Below are positions 1 to 6,058 of a DNA stretch of 7,187 nt, piece after piece (position 1 is the stretch's first letter; every line of letters begins with the position of its first letter). The DNA comes from Gammaproteobacteria bacterium (GTDB lineage: Bacteria > Pseudomonadota > Gammaproteobacteria > Burkholderiales > Burkholderiaceae_E), in contig JAUIAI010000126.1 in the NCBI GenBank assembly GCA_030425615.1, positions 1 to 7,187 on the forward strand, read 5' to 3'. Both the position numbers and the translations under genes were made by a program. Under the pieces are notes generated by a model. That model was not told the origin of the DNA. It saw only the letters and a list, made by a program, of their open reading frames with translations, and searched no databases.

Positions 1-1176
1 GTCTTCGGCAGCCCCGAGGTGACCCCGCTGTCGCGGCTGACCGACGACCTCTCGCTGCTGCACCTGTCGAACGGCCCGACCCTGGCGTTCAAGGACGTGG
101 CGATGCAGCTGCTGGGCCAGCTCTTCGAGTGGGTGCTGGCGCAGCGGGGCCAGCGGCTCAACATTCTGGGCGCCACATCTGGCGACACCGGAAGCGCGGC
201 CGAGTACGCGATGCGCGGCCGCAAGGGGGTTCGCGTGTTCATGCTGTCTCCGCATGGGCGGATGAGCGCATTCCAGCGCGCGCAGATGTTCTCCCTGACC
301 GAGCCCAATATCTTCAACATCTCGGTCTCGGGGGTGTTCGACGACTGCCAGGACATGGTCAAGGCCGTTTCGGGCGACCTCGAGTTCAAGGCCCGCTACG
401 CGATCGGCGCGGTCAATTCCATCAACTGGGCCCGCGTGGTGGCGCAGGTCGTGTACTACTTCAAGGGCTATTTCGCCGCCACCCGCGACAACGACGAGAC
501 GGTTTCGTTCGTGGTGCCGTCGGGCAATTTCGGCAATGTGCTGGCGGGCCACATCGCGCGCTCGATGGGCCTGCCCATCCGGCGCCTGATCGTGGCCACC
601 AACGAGAACGACGTTCTGGACGAGTTCTTCCGTACCGGGCGCTACCGGGTCCGCGCGGCCGCCGAGACCCACGCCACTTCCAGTCCTTCCATGGACATCA
701 GCAAGGCGTCGAACTTCGAGCGGTTCGTCTTCGACCTCGTGGGCAGGGATCCGGACCGGGTGGCCGGACTCTGGGCCGAGCTGTCGGCCACGGGCACCTT
801 CGATCTCTCGGGTGAGGCCGTGTTCGCCGCGGGCGAACCCTTCGGGTTCGTCTCCGGCAGCAGCAGTCATGCCGACCGCCTTGCCACGATCGCCCGCTGG
901 GACCGAGAGGCCGGCATGCTGGTCGATCCGCACACCGCCGACGGCCTCACGGTCGCCGCCCGGGTGGCTCGTCCCGGCGAGCGGGTCATCTGTCTGGAAA
1001 CGGCGCTGGCCGCGAAGTTTCCGGAGACCATCCGGGAAGCCGTCGGCCGCGATCCGGCCCCTCCGCCGGCCTACGCCGGGCTGGAGCAAGCCGTGCAGCG
1101 CTTCACCCTGATGCCGGCCGACGTGGCGCAGCTCAAGCATTTCATCGCCGCCCACTGCGCTGCCGATACGGCATGA
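1..1176 (+). CDS. thrC: Threonine synthase, 5'-truncated by window edge
   Basis: PLP enzyme that converts O-phospho-L-homoserine to L-threonine and phosphate, the last step of threonine synthesis in the cytoplasm. The reading frame is open from base 1, so the true start lies outside the window; 391 residues are visible. The internal GTG at 19 is not a credible start. Numbering from base 1, the PLP-lysine motif GPTLAFKD has its lysine at residue 31, the substrate/PLP loop GATSGDTGSAA is at 57–67, and the phosphate-binding loop PSGNFGN is at 173–179, followed by SPSMDISKASNFERF. Family members of this long type carry the lysine near residue 105–125, so about 80–90 N-terminal residues are missing. 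The C-terminus looks complete. The TGA stop at 1174–1176 overlaps the mobB start. In many proteobacteria hom lies just upstream; that cannot be seen here. Confidence 0.96.
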   Translation, partial: VFGSPEVTPLSRLTDDLSLLHLSNGPTLAFKDVAMQLLGQLFEWVLAQRGQRLNILGATSGDTGSAAEYAMRGRKGVRVFMLSPHGRMSAFQRAQMFSLTEPNIFNISVSGVFDDCQDMVKAVSGDLEFKARYAIGAVNSINWARVVAQVVYYFKGYFAATRDNDETVSFVVPSGNFGNVLAGHIARSMGLPIRRLIVATNENDVLDEFFRTGRYRVRAAAETHATSSPSMDISKASNFERFVFDLVGRDPDRVAGLWAELSATGTFDLSGEAVFAAGEPFGFVSGSSSHADRLATIARWDREAGMLVDPHTADGLTVAARVARPGERVICLETALAAKFPETIREAVGRDPAPPPAYAGLEQAVQRFTLMPADVAQLKHFIAAHCAADTA

Positions 1177-1703
1177 AGGTGATCGGCTTCGCCGGCTATT
1201 CGGGTTCTGGCAAGACCACGCTCGTGACCCGGGTCGTGCCGATCCTGGTCGGAGCGGGGCTGAAGGTGTCGGTCCTCAAGCATGCGCATCACGGCTTCGA
1301 CGTCGACCAGCCGGGCAAGGATTCCCACCGATTCCGCGAGGCCGGCGCGCAGGAGGTTCTGGTGGGGTCCGGCGCGCGCTGGGCCCTGATGCACGAGTTG
1401 CGCGGTGCGCCGGAGCCGCCACTCGGGAGTCTGATCGCGCGGCTTTCCCCCTGTGACCTGGTTCTGGTCGAGGGCTACAAGCGCGCTACGATTCCCAAGA
1501 TAGAGGTCTGGCGGCAGGCAACGGGCAGTCCGCGCCTCTGGCCGGACGATCGCGACATCGTCGCCGTCGCCAGCGACGTCGAACTGCCCGGGGGGCCACG
1601 GCGGCTCGACATCGACCGCCCCGAGGAGGTCGCGGCCTTTTTGATCGCCTTCGGCGCGCGGGACGACCCTGAAGGCATGTCGGCTAGGAAAACGAGGCAA
1701 TGA
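1173..1703 (+). CDS. mobB: MobB, molybdopterin-guanine dinucleotide biosynthesis adaptor (P-loop GTPase)
   Basis: A 176-residue cytoplasmic GTP-binding protein of the MobB family, thought to assist MobA when GMP is attached to molybdenum cofactor. It is not strictly essential in E. coli. The Walker A motif GYSGSGKT sits at residues 8–15 with K14. The family segment KHAHHGFDVDQPGKDSHRF is at 36–54, and the VEGYK signature at 99–103. Length matches the usual 165–180 residues. The ATG overlaps the thrC stop as ATGA (1173–1176), and no Shine-Dalgarno sequence is visible just upstream, so translation probably depends on ribosomes finishing thrC. Its own stop overlaps the moeA start in the same way. 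mobA, its usual partner, is not in the window. The short basic tail after residue 165 is unremarkable. Confidence 0.95.
   Translation: MKVIGFAGYSGSGKTTLVTRVVPILVGAGLKVSVLKHAHHGFDVDQPGKDSHRFREAGAQEVLVGSGARWALMHELRGAPEPPLGSLIARLSPCDLVLVEGYKRATIPKIEVWRQATGSPRLWPDDRDIVAVASDVELPGGPRRLDIDRPEEVAAFLIAFGARDDPEGMSARKTRQ
1686..1697 (+). promoter_or_regulatory. Candidate ribosome binding site region for moeA
   Basis: AGGA at 1686–1689 lies 10 nt before the ATG at 1700. GAGG at 1694–1697 lies 8 nt before the ATG at 1706 but only 2 nt before the one at 1700. The spacing therefore favours the second ATG if moeA is initiated independently. Re-initiation by ribosomes ending mobB at 1701–1703 would allow the first. 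Confidence 0.45.
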
Positions 1704-2923
1704 CGATGGCAAATCGCGAACTCACGCCCATGGAGACCGCGCTGGAGGCGATGCTCGCGCAGATCTCGCCGGTCCAGACCAGCGAGCGGGTGGCCACGAT
1801 CGACGCTGCCGGGCGTGTGCTGTCCGAGGACGTGCGCTCGGGGCTCGACGTCCCCCCCATGGACAACACGCAGATGGACGGCTACGCCGTTCGCGCACGG
1901 GACGTCACCGAGGGAAGCGCCATGCCGGTGTCGCAGCGCGTGCCCGCCGGCGCCGTTCCCGGGCCGCTCGAACCCGGTACGGCCGCGCGCATCTTCACCG
2001 GGGCCGGCATTCCGCCCGGCGCCGACGCCGTCATCATGCAGGAGATGGCCGAAGCCGATGGCGATACGGTGCGTTTCCAGACGGTCCCTGCGAGCGGGGA
2101 GTGGGTTCGCCGACGGGGCGAGGACATCGCCGCCGGCAGCGTGATCCTGCCGGCCGGCACGCGGCTGAGCCCGCAGGCCGTCGGACTGGCCGCGTCGGTA
2201 GGCCTGGCGGACCTCCCCGTTCGGCCCCCGCTTCCGGTGGCCTGCTTCTTCACCGGCGACGAACTGGCCATGCCGGGCGAGCCGCTGCGTCCCGGGGCCA
2301 TCTACAACAGCAACCGCTTCGTGCTCGTCAGCCTGCTGCGCGCGCTCGGCTGCAGGGTCATGGACCTCGGAATCGTCCCCGACTCGTTGGACGCGACGCG
2401 CGATGCGTTGCGTCGGGCCGCGGCGGAGAACGCACTGATCATCACTTCGGGCGGCGTGTCCGTCGGTGAGGAAGACCACGTGAAGCCGGCGGTGGAGGCG
2501 GAGGGCGCACTCGATCTCTGGCAACTGAACATCAAGCCGGGCAAGCCACTGGCGTTCGGACGGGTCAACCGGCAGGTCGGGCACGCACACTTCGTCGGCC
2601 TGCCCGGGAACCCGGTATCGAGCTTCGTGACGTTCCTGCTGCTTGTGCGTCCGCTGATCCTCCGGCTGCAGGGGGCTCCGACGGTCGCTGCGCCCCGTCT
2701 GACCGCCACTGCCGGATTCGATCAGACCAAGGCCGACCGCCGGCGCGAGTTCCTGCGCGCGAGATTCGGCGGCGACGGACGCCTGGAACTGTTTCCGAAC
2801 CAGGGCTCCGGCGTGCTGACCTCCACCGTCTGGGGCGACGGGCTGATCGACAATCCGCCAGGTCACCGCATCCGCTCCGGAGACACGGTGAGTTTCCTGC
2901 CGTTCGCATCGCTCCTGGCTTGA
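1700..2923 (+). CDS. moeA: MoeA, molybdopterin molybdenumtransferase
   Basis: Inserts molybdate into adenylated molybdopterin to give active molybdenum cofactor (Moco), in the cytoplasm. The 407-residue length is typical of stand-alone MoeA. Family motifs appear in order: PPMDNTQMDGYAVRA at 52–66 (D60 matches the conserved Asp59 of E. coli MoeA), IFTGAGIPPGADAVIMQE at 98–115, GDEL plus IYNSNRF in the MPT-binding domain, ITSGGVSVGEEDH at 248–260, IKPGKPLAFG at 278–287 and GLPGNPVSSF at 300–309. The C-terminal beta-barrel domain IV follows and looks complete. The annotated ATG at 1700 overlaps the mobB stop. A second in-frame ATG at 1706 has a better-placed GAGG and could be the true start, changing the protein by two residues. 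Neighbours mobB, moaD and moaE belong to the same pathway. Confidence 0.97.
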   Translation: MTMANRELTPMETALEAMLAQISPVQTSERVATIDAAGRVLSEDVRSGLDVPPMDNTQMDGYAVRARDVTEGSAMPVSQRVPAGAVPGPLEPGTAARIFTGAGIPPGADAVIMQEMAEADGDTVRFQTVPASGEWVRRRGEDIAAGSVILPAGTRLSPQAVGLAASVGLADLPVRPPLPVACFFTGDELAMPGEPLRPGAIYNSNRFVLVSLLRALGCRVMDLGIVPDSLDATRDALRRAAAENALIITSGGVSVGEEDHVKPAVEAEGALDLWQLNIKPGKPLAFGRVNRQVGHAHFVGLPGNPVSSFVTFLLLVRPLILRLQGAPTVAAPRLTATAGFDQTKADRRREFLRARFGGDGRLELFPNQGSGVLTSTVWGDGLIDNPPGHRIRSGDTVSFLPFASLLA

Positions 2924-2924
2924 G

Positions 2925-2930
2925 AGGAGG
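2925..2930 (+). promoter_or_regulatory. Strong Shine-Dalgarno sequence of moaD
   Basis: A full AGGAGG starts two bases after the moeA stop codon and lies 4 nt before the ATG at 2935. It fixes the moaD start at 2935 and rules out the in-frame TTG at 2920, which would add five residues ahead of the conserved MKLKLLFFASLRE start and would itself span the Shine-Dalgarno. Confidence 0.8.
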
Positions 2931-2934
2931 TTCC

Positions 2935-3192
2935 ATGAAGCTGAAGCTCTTGTTCTTTGCGAGCCTTCGCGAGGCGCTCGACACCGGCCAGGAGTCCGTG
3001 GAGGTGCCCGCCGGGGTCTCGACGACCGGTGACCTGCAAAGCTGGCTGGCCGCACGCGGTGGAGCCTGGGCAGAGGCGCTCGCACCCGGGCGTGCGGTAC
3101 GGGTGGCCGTCGACCAGTCGCTCGGGGGTCCGGACACGGCGTTGCACGACGGGGCGGAAGTAGCTTTCTTCCCGCCCGTCACCGGAGGCTGA
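2935..3192 (+). CDS. moaD: MoaD, molybdopterin synthase small (sulfur carrier) subunit
   Basis: Ubiquitin-like sulfur carrier of 85 residues. In the known pathway its C-terminal glycine is adenylated by MoeB and converted to a thiocarboxylate, which donates sulfur to cPMP inside the MoaD–MoaE heterotetramer. The sequence shows the family pattern: an N-terminal beta-strand ending in FFASLRE (residues 6–12), a central region with VRVAVDQ, then DGAEVAFFPPVTGG with the obligatory Gly-Gly at residues 84–85. No extra C-terminal tail is present, so the protein needs no processing to expose the diglycine. The start is set by the AGGAGG just upstream. The gene is 11 nt downstream of moeA and 2 nt upstream of moaE, whose product is its partner subunit. 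moeB, for activation, is not seen. Confidence 0.96.
   Translation: MKLKLLFFASLREALDTGQESVEVPAGVSTTGDLQSWLAARGGAWAEALAPGRAVRVAVDQSLGGPDTALHDGAEVAFFPPVTGG
3184..3188 (+). promoter_or_regulatory. Shine-Dalgarno sequence of moaE inside the moaD 3' end
   Basis: GGAGG lies 6 nt before the moaE ATG at 3195. It overlaps the last moaD codons, including those for the functional Gly-Gly end, so moaD and moaE translation are closely linked. This suits two subunits made in equal amounts. Confidence 0.7.
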
Positions 3193-3194
3193 CG

Positions 3195-3653
3195 ATGAAC
3201 GTGCGCGTTCAGACCGAAGACTTCGATCTCGGCGCCGAGACCCGTGCGCTGCATGGCGCGGATGCGCGCGTCGGGGCGATCGCCTGTTTCGTGGGAACGG
3301 TGCGCGACCTGAACGAGGGCGAGGGCGTGTCCGAGATGACGCTCGAGCACTACCCGGGTATGACCGAGAAGGCGCTGGAGGCGATCAGCGAAGAGGCCGC
3401 TGAGCGCTTCGACATTCTCGATTCGCTGGTGATCCACCGGGTGGGGCCGTTGCGGCCCTGCGATCAGATCGTCCTGGTGGCGGTGACCTCGGCGCACCGG
3501 GGTGAGGCGTTCCGCGCCTGCGAGTTCATCATGGACTATCTGAAGACCCGCGCGCCGTTCTGGAAGAAGGAGCAGACCGCCGCCGGCACCCGGTGGGTCG
3601 AGGCCCGCGATTCGGACGACGCCGCCGCCGCGCGCTGGGAACGGGACTCGTGA
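3195..3653 (+). CDS. moaE: MoaE, molybdopterin synthase catalytic subunit
   Basis: Large subunit of molybdopterin synthase, 152 residues, the usual family size. It holds the active site where precursor Z (cPMP) receives two sulfurs from MoaD thiocarboxylate. Visible family features are GAIACFVGTVRD at 27–38, where R37 belongs to the conserved substrate-binding VRD, the LEHYPGM segment near 50–56, HRVGPLRPCD and AVTSAHRGEAF in the core, and LKTRAPFWKKE at 116–126. K117 and K124 correspond to the catalytic Lys119 and Lys126 of E. coli MoaE. It starts 2 nt after the moaD stop with its own GGAGG. Its TGA stop overlaps the GTG start of the next gene. All key residues are present, so an active enzyme is expected. 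Confidence 0.97.
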   Translation: MNVRVQTEDFDLGAETRALHGADARVGAIACFVGTVRDLNEGEGVSEMTLEHYPGMTEKALEAISEEAAERFDILDSLVIHRVGPLRPCDQIVLVAVTSAHRGEAFRACEFIMDYLKTRAPFWKKEQTAAGTRWVEARDSDDAAAARWERDS

Positions 3654-4045
3654 GTCTGTCAGCGGGCGGCTGGCCCGCCTGGGCGGCGATCGGCGGCGGG
3701 GCAGTGCTCGGCGCCTGGGGCCGTTATGCGCTCGCAGTGCTGTTCAACGACCCGTCCCGCCCGTTGGCCCTTGGGACCTGGGTGGCCAATCTTCTCGGCG
3801 CGTTCGCCATCGGCCTCGTCGCCGCCTGGTTGCTGCGCCAGCCGGATTTGTCGCCGTTGTGGCGGCTCTTCCTGATGACCGGCCTGCTGGGTGCGCTGAC
3901 CACTTTTTCGACCTTCTCGCTCGAGTCGCTGCATCTGGTGATGCGCGGGCTGTGGTCGGTCGCGCTCGTGCACACGCTGATGCATGTCGTCGGCTGTCTG
4001 GCCGCGGCCGCCCTCGGTTTCCGGCTCGCGGGAGGGGCGGCATGA
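3650..4045 (+). CDS. crcB: CrcB/Fluc fluoride ion channel
   Basis: Small dual-topology membrane protein that lets fluoride leak out of the cytoplasm as an antiparallel dimer, giving fluoride resistance. The protein has 131 residues from GTG 3650, which overlaps the moaE stop as GTGA. An earlier in-frame start at 3593 would add an arginine-rich stretch inside moaE and is unlikely. Four hydrophobic segments lie at about 10–31, 40–62, 70–92 and 100–125. Family motifs are GGGAVLGAWGRY at 15–26, GTWVANLLG at 42–50 with the pore asparagine N47, and GLLGALTTFSTFS at 78–90, whose F86 and F89 would be the phenylalanine-box residues lining the fluoride path. There is only a weak Shine-Dalgarno, so coupling to moaE is likely. 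No fluoride riboswitch can fit directly upstream, because moaE coding sequence occupies that position. Confidence 0.95.
   Translation: MSLSAGGWPAWAAIGGGAVLGAWGRYALAVLFNDPSRPLALGTWVANLLGAFAIGLVAAWLLRQPDLSPLWRLFLMTGLLGALTTFSTFSLESLHLVMRGLWSVALVHTLMHVVGCLAAAALGFRLAGGAA
4031..4037 (+). promoter_or_regulatory. Shine-Dalgarno-like GGAGGGG at the crcB 3' end
   Basis: This purine-rich site is 4 nt before the ATG at 4042, which opens a seven-codon frame, but 24 nt before the ATG at 4062 of the transporter gene, too far for direct initiation there. Ribosomes recruited here would be expected to start at 4042 and reach the transporter start by re-initiation at the overlapping stop. Confidence 0.5.
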
Positions 4046-4065
4046 GCCGCCTGTCCGCGCGATGA
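4042..4065 (+). other. Seven-codon mini-ORF linking crcB to the transporter gene
   Basis: The frame reads MSRLSAR and ends in TGA at 4063–4065. Its ATG overlaps the crcB stop (ATGA at 4042–4045) and its stop overlaps the transporter ATG (ATGA at 4062–4065). It also has a properly spaced GGAGGGG upstream. The sequence shows the chain of overlaps directly. A role as a translational coupling leader is inference, and in GC-rich DNA such a short frame can arise by chance. It has no recognisable homology. Confidence 0.35.
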
Positions 4066-4967
4066 ACGAGACCTGGCCGTCCTGGCTCTGGATCGTCTTC
4101 ACGCTGCTGGCCGCGACGGGGCAGACGGCACGCAACGCGATGCAGCGGGAACTCACGGCCCGTCTGGGCACGGCCGGAGCCACCCACGTGCGATTCCTGT
4201 TCGGCCTGCCTTTCGCCATGTTGTTCCTGGCGCTCACGGTCGCCGTCGTGGGTGTGGGCCCGCTGAACTGGAGCCCGGCCTTCGCGGCCTGGCTGCTGAT
4301 GGGTACCCTGACACAGATCCTCGCCACGGCCTGGATGCTGGCGGCCATGAAGAGTCGCAGTTTCGTGGTCACCACCGCGTGCATCAAGACCGAACCCGTG
4401 CAGGTTGCAGTGTTCGGCGCCGTCTTTCTCGGCGACCAGATCGGCTGGCTCGGCGGTGCCGCGGTCGTGGTTGCCACTACCGGGGTCATGATGATGTCCT
4501 GGCCGCGCGGCGCCGCAGGGGAGAGCCTGGACTGGCGGCCGGTCTGGCTGGGTATCGCGGCCGGTGGCATGTTCGCGCTGTCTTCGGTCGGCTATCGGGG
4601 GGCAATCCTCGAACTCGAGCAGGGGCCTTTCTACGTGCGTGCCACGATGACCCTCGCGAGCGGTCTGTTGCTCCAGGCGCTGGTGCTCACGACATGGCTG
4701 CGCCTTCGTCAGCCAGGCGTGCTCAGCGAGATCTTTCGTGCCTGGCGCCCGTCGCTGCTGGCCGGGTTCATGGGGGCGGCCGCTTCACAGTTCTGGTTCC
4801 TCGCCTTCGCGATCGAGAGCGTGGCCCGGGTTCGCACCCTGGCGCTGGTCGAGGTCTTCATGGCCCAGCTCGTCTCACACCGTCTGTTTGCGCAACGCAG
4901 TTCGTGGATCGAAGTCGCCGGTATCTGGCTTATCGTGGCGGGCGTGATCCTGCTGCTGCAGAGCTGA
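4062..4967 (+). CDS. EamA/DMT-superfamily transporter, 10 membrane segments
   Basis: Integral inner-membrane protein of 301 residues with the drug/metabolite transporter architecture: two repeats of five helices. Hydrophobic segments lie at about 7–24, 43–65, 72–95, 105–123, 128–146, 160–180, 193–212, 230–250, 258–275 and 283–299. Each half ends in the EamA pattern. The first is IKTEPVQVAVFGAVFLGD at 108–125 followed by a glycine-rich helix; the second is LVEVFMAQLVSHRLF at 262–276 followed by WIEVAGIWLIVAGVILLL. The start chosen is ATG 4062, giving MNETWPSWLW directly before the first helix. An in-frame ATG at 3984 would add 26 polar residues inside crcB and is unlikely. DMT proteins carry amino acids, sugars or other metabolites, and the substrate cannot be read from sequence. 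Being last after Moco and fluoride genes suggests co-transcription but not a shared function. Confidence 0.88.
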   Translation: MNETWPSWLWIVFTLLAATGQTARNAMQRELTARLGTAGATHVRFLFGLPFAMLFLALTVAVVGVGPLNWSPAFAAWLLMGTLTQILATAWMLAAMKSRSFVVTTACIKTEPVQVAVFGAVFLGDQIGWLGGAAVVVATTGVMMMSWPRGAAGESLDWRPVWLGIAAGGMFALSSVGYRGAILELEQGPFYVRATMTLASGLLLQALVLTTWLRLRQPGVLSEIFRAWRPSLLAGFMGAAASQFWFLAFAIESVARVRTLALVEVFMAQLVSHRLFAQRSSWIEVAGIWLIVAGVILLLQS

Positions 4968-4987
4968 AGGCCGGCGACCTTCTTCAG
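4964..4987. terminator. Weak imperfect hairpin between convergent genes
   Basis: CTGAAG at 4964–4969 can pair with CTTCAG at 4982–4987. In another register, GAAGG at 4966–4970 pairs with CCTTC at 4978–4982. The stem overlaps both stop codons and sits where two transcription units converge with 16 nt between them. Neither strand shows a run of T after the stem, so a standard intrinsic terminator is not supported. It could act as a weak bidirectional pause or be chance. Confidence 0.25.
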
Positions 4988-6039
4988 GCTTGCTTCGGCG
5001 CCGACGCGGCCTGAATCGCCGCAACCGCCATCACGTTCACGATGTCCTCGGCCGAACAGCCTCGAGACAGGTCATGGGCGGGCCGGGCGAGTCCCTGCAG
5101 CAACGGGCCGATCGCCGTGGCACCTCCGAGACGCTCGGCGAGCTTGTATCCGATGTTGCCCGCGTCCAGGTCCGGGAACACCAGGACATTGGCACGTCCG
5201 CCGACCGCGGATCGGGGCAGCTTGCGTTCGGCTACGGACGGGATCAGCGCCGCGTCCAGCTGGACCTCGCCATCCACCGCCAGCCAGGGCGCGAGCGTGC
5301 GCAACTGCGCAGTCGCCTCGCGCACCTTCTCCACCTTCGCGTGGCGCGCGCTGCCCGCGGTGGAGAACGAAAGCATCGCGACCCGCGCAGGCTCGCCCAG
5401 CAACCGCGTCGCGCTTTCGGCTGCGGCAAGGGCGATCTGCGCGAGCTGCGCCGCATCGGGATCGACGACCAGCCCGCAATCCGCGAAGACATAGGTGCCG
5501 GGCAAAGGATGCCAGGGCTGCCCGAAGTCCATGAGAAAGAAGCTCGACGCCAGCGTGGCTGACGGGGCCAGGCCGATGATCCTGATGGCGGCGCGGACGA
5601 CGTCCGCCGTGGTGTGTACGGCGCCGTTCACCGTGGCGTCGACGTCCCCCGTGCGGACCAGCAGGTTCGCCAGGGTCAACGGGTCGTCGAGCATGCGTTC
5701 GAGCGCTTCGTCCGTCGGCGCCCGTCGCGTCAGCGCCTCGGCGAGGGCAGCCTTCAGCCGTGCCCGGCTGGCCGTGCCCCTTGGCGCCTCGAACCATTGC
5801 AGGTCGTCCGGATCGGCGAGCCCCCCGCCGCCCGCCGGGTCCTCGGGCCGCCGGCCGATGAGAAGCGGCTCGGCGATCCCCGCGGCGCGGGCCTGCGAGG
5901 CAGCGTGCAGCATCCGCTCGTCGCCGCTTTCGGCGAGCGCGATTCGGGCGGGCCGCAGCCGTGCCCGCGCGCGCAGGGCATCGAGAAAGCCATGCTGCGG
6001 CGGGATCCCGGTGTCGGGCTCTGCGGTCGCCGGGGTCAT
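4984..6039 (-). CDS. pta: Phosphate acetyltransferase, short single-domain type
   Basis: Enzyme of the PTA_PTB family that interconverts acetyl-CoA plus phosphate with acetyl phosphate plus CoA in the cytoplasm. The 351-residue length matches the catalytic domain alone, like Methanosarcina Pta or EutD, not the roughly 700-residue E. coli Pta. Motifs include FADCGLVVDP (185–194), AMLSFSTAGSA (221–231), VDGEVQLDAAL (255–265), ANVLVFPDLDAGNIGYKL (283–300), GPLLQGLARP (311–320) and HDLSRGCSAED (322–332). S325, R326 and D332 fit Ser309, Arg310 and Asp316 of M. thermophila Pta. R149 and R303 fit Arg133 and Arg287 by the same offset of 16 (numbering from memory). The start is ATG 6039, without a clear Shine-Dalgarno. 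A glycine-rich loop at 69–72 and an alanine/proline-rich N-terminus are the only odd parts. It lies 19 nt after the oxidoreductase; ackA is not in view. A phosphate butyryltransferase is less likely given the motifs. Confidence 0.93.
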   Translation of the reverse strand: MTPATAEPDTGIPPQHGFLDALRARARLRPARIALAESGDERMLHAASQARAAGIAEPLLIGRRPEDPAGGGGLADPDDLQWFEAPRGTASRARLKAALAEALTRRAPTDEALERMLDDPLTLANLLVRTGDVDATVNGAVHTTADVVRAAIRIIGLAPSATLASSFFLMDFGQPWHPLPGTYVFADCGLVVDPDAAQLAQIALAAAESATRLLGEPARVAMLSFSTAGSARHAKVEKVREATAQLRTLAPWLAVDGEVQLDAALIPSVAERKLPRSAVGGRANVLVFPDLDAGNIGYKLAERLGGATAIGPLLQGLARPAHDLSRGCSAEDIVNVMAVAAIQAASAPKQA

Positions 6040-6058
6040 GTTCGGGATCGCGGCACCG

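Noticed and set aside
1475..3085. Open reading frame of 536 codons on the minus strand opposite mobB, moeA and moaD
   Set aside because: It is antisense to three well-conserved genes. Its product is rich in Arg, Gly, Ala and His with no recognisable domain, typical of antisense frames in GC-rich DNA.
2565..3497. Open reading frame of 310 codons on the minus strand opposite moeA, moaD and moaE
   Set aside because: It spans three conserved coding genes in antisense and shows no family motif.
3593..3649. Upstream in-frame start for crcB inside moaE
   Set aside because: It would add 19 residues with five arginines in a row before the first helix. GTG 3650 gives the normal family length and the usual stop/start overlap.
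3659..4570. Open reading frame of 303 codons on the minus strand opposite crcB and the transporter
   Set aside because: It is antisense to two membrane proteins and has no coherent domain; it is a GC-driven shadow frame.
4995..5004. Ten-base perfect palindrome TCGGCGCCGA as a possible operator
   Set aside because: It lies inside the pta 3' coding region, and such GC palindromes are expected by chance at this base composition.
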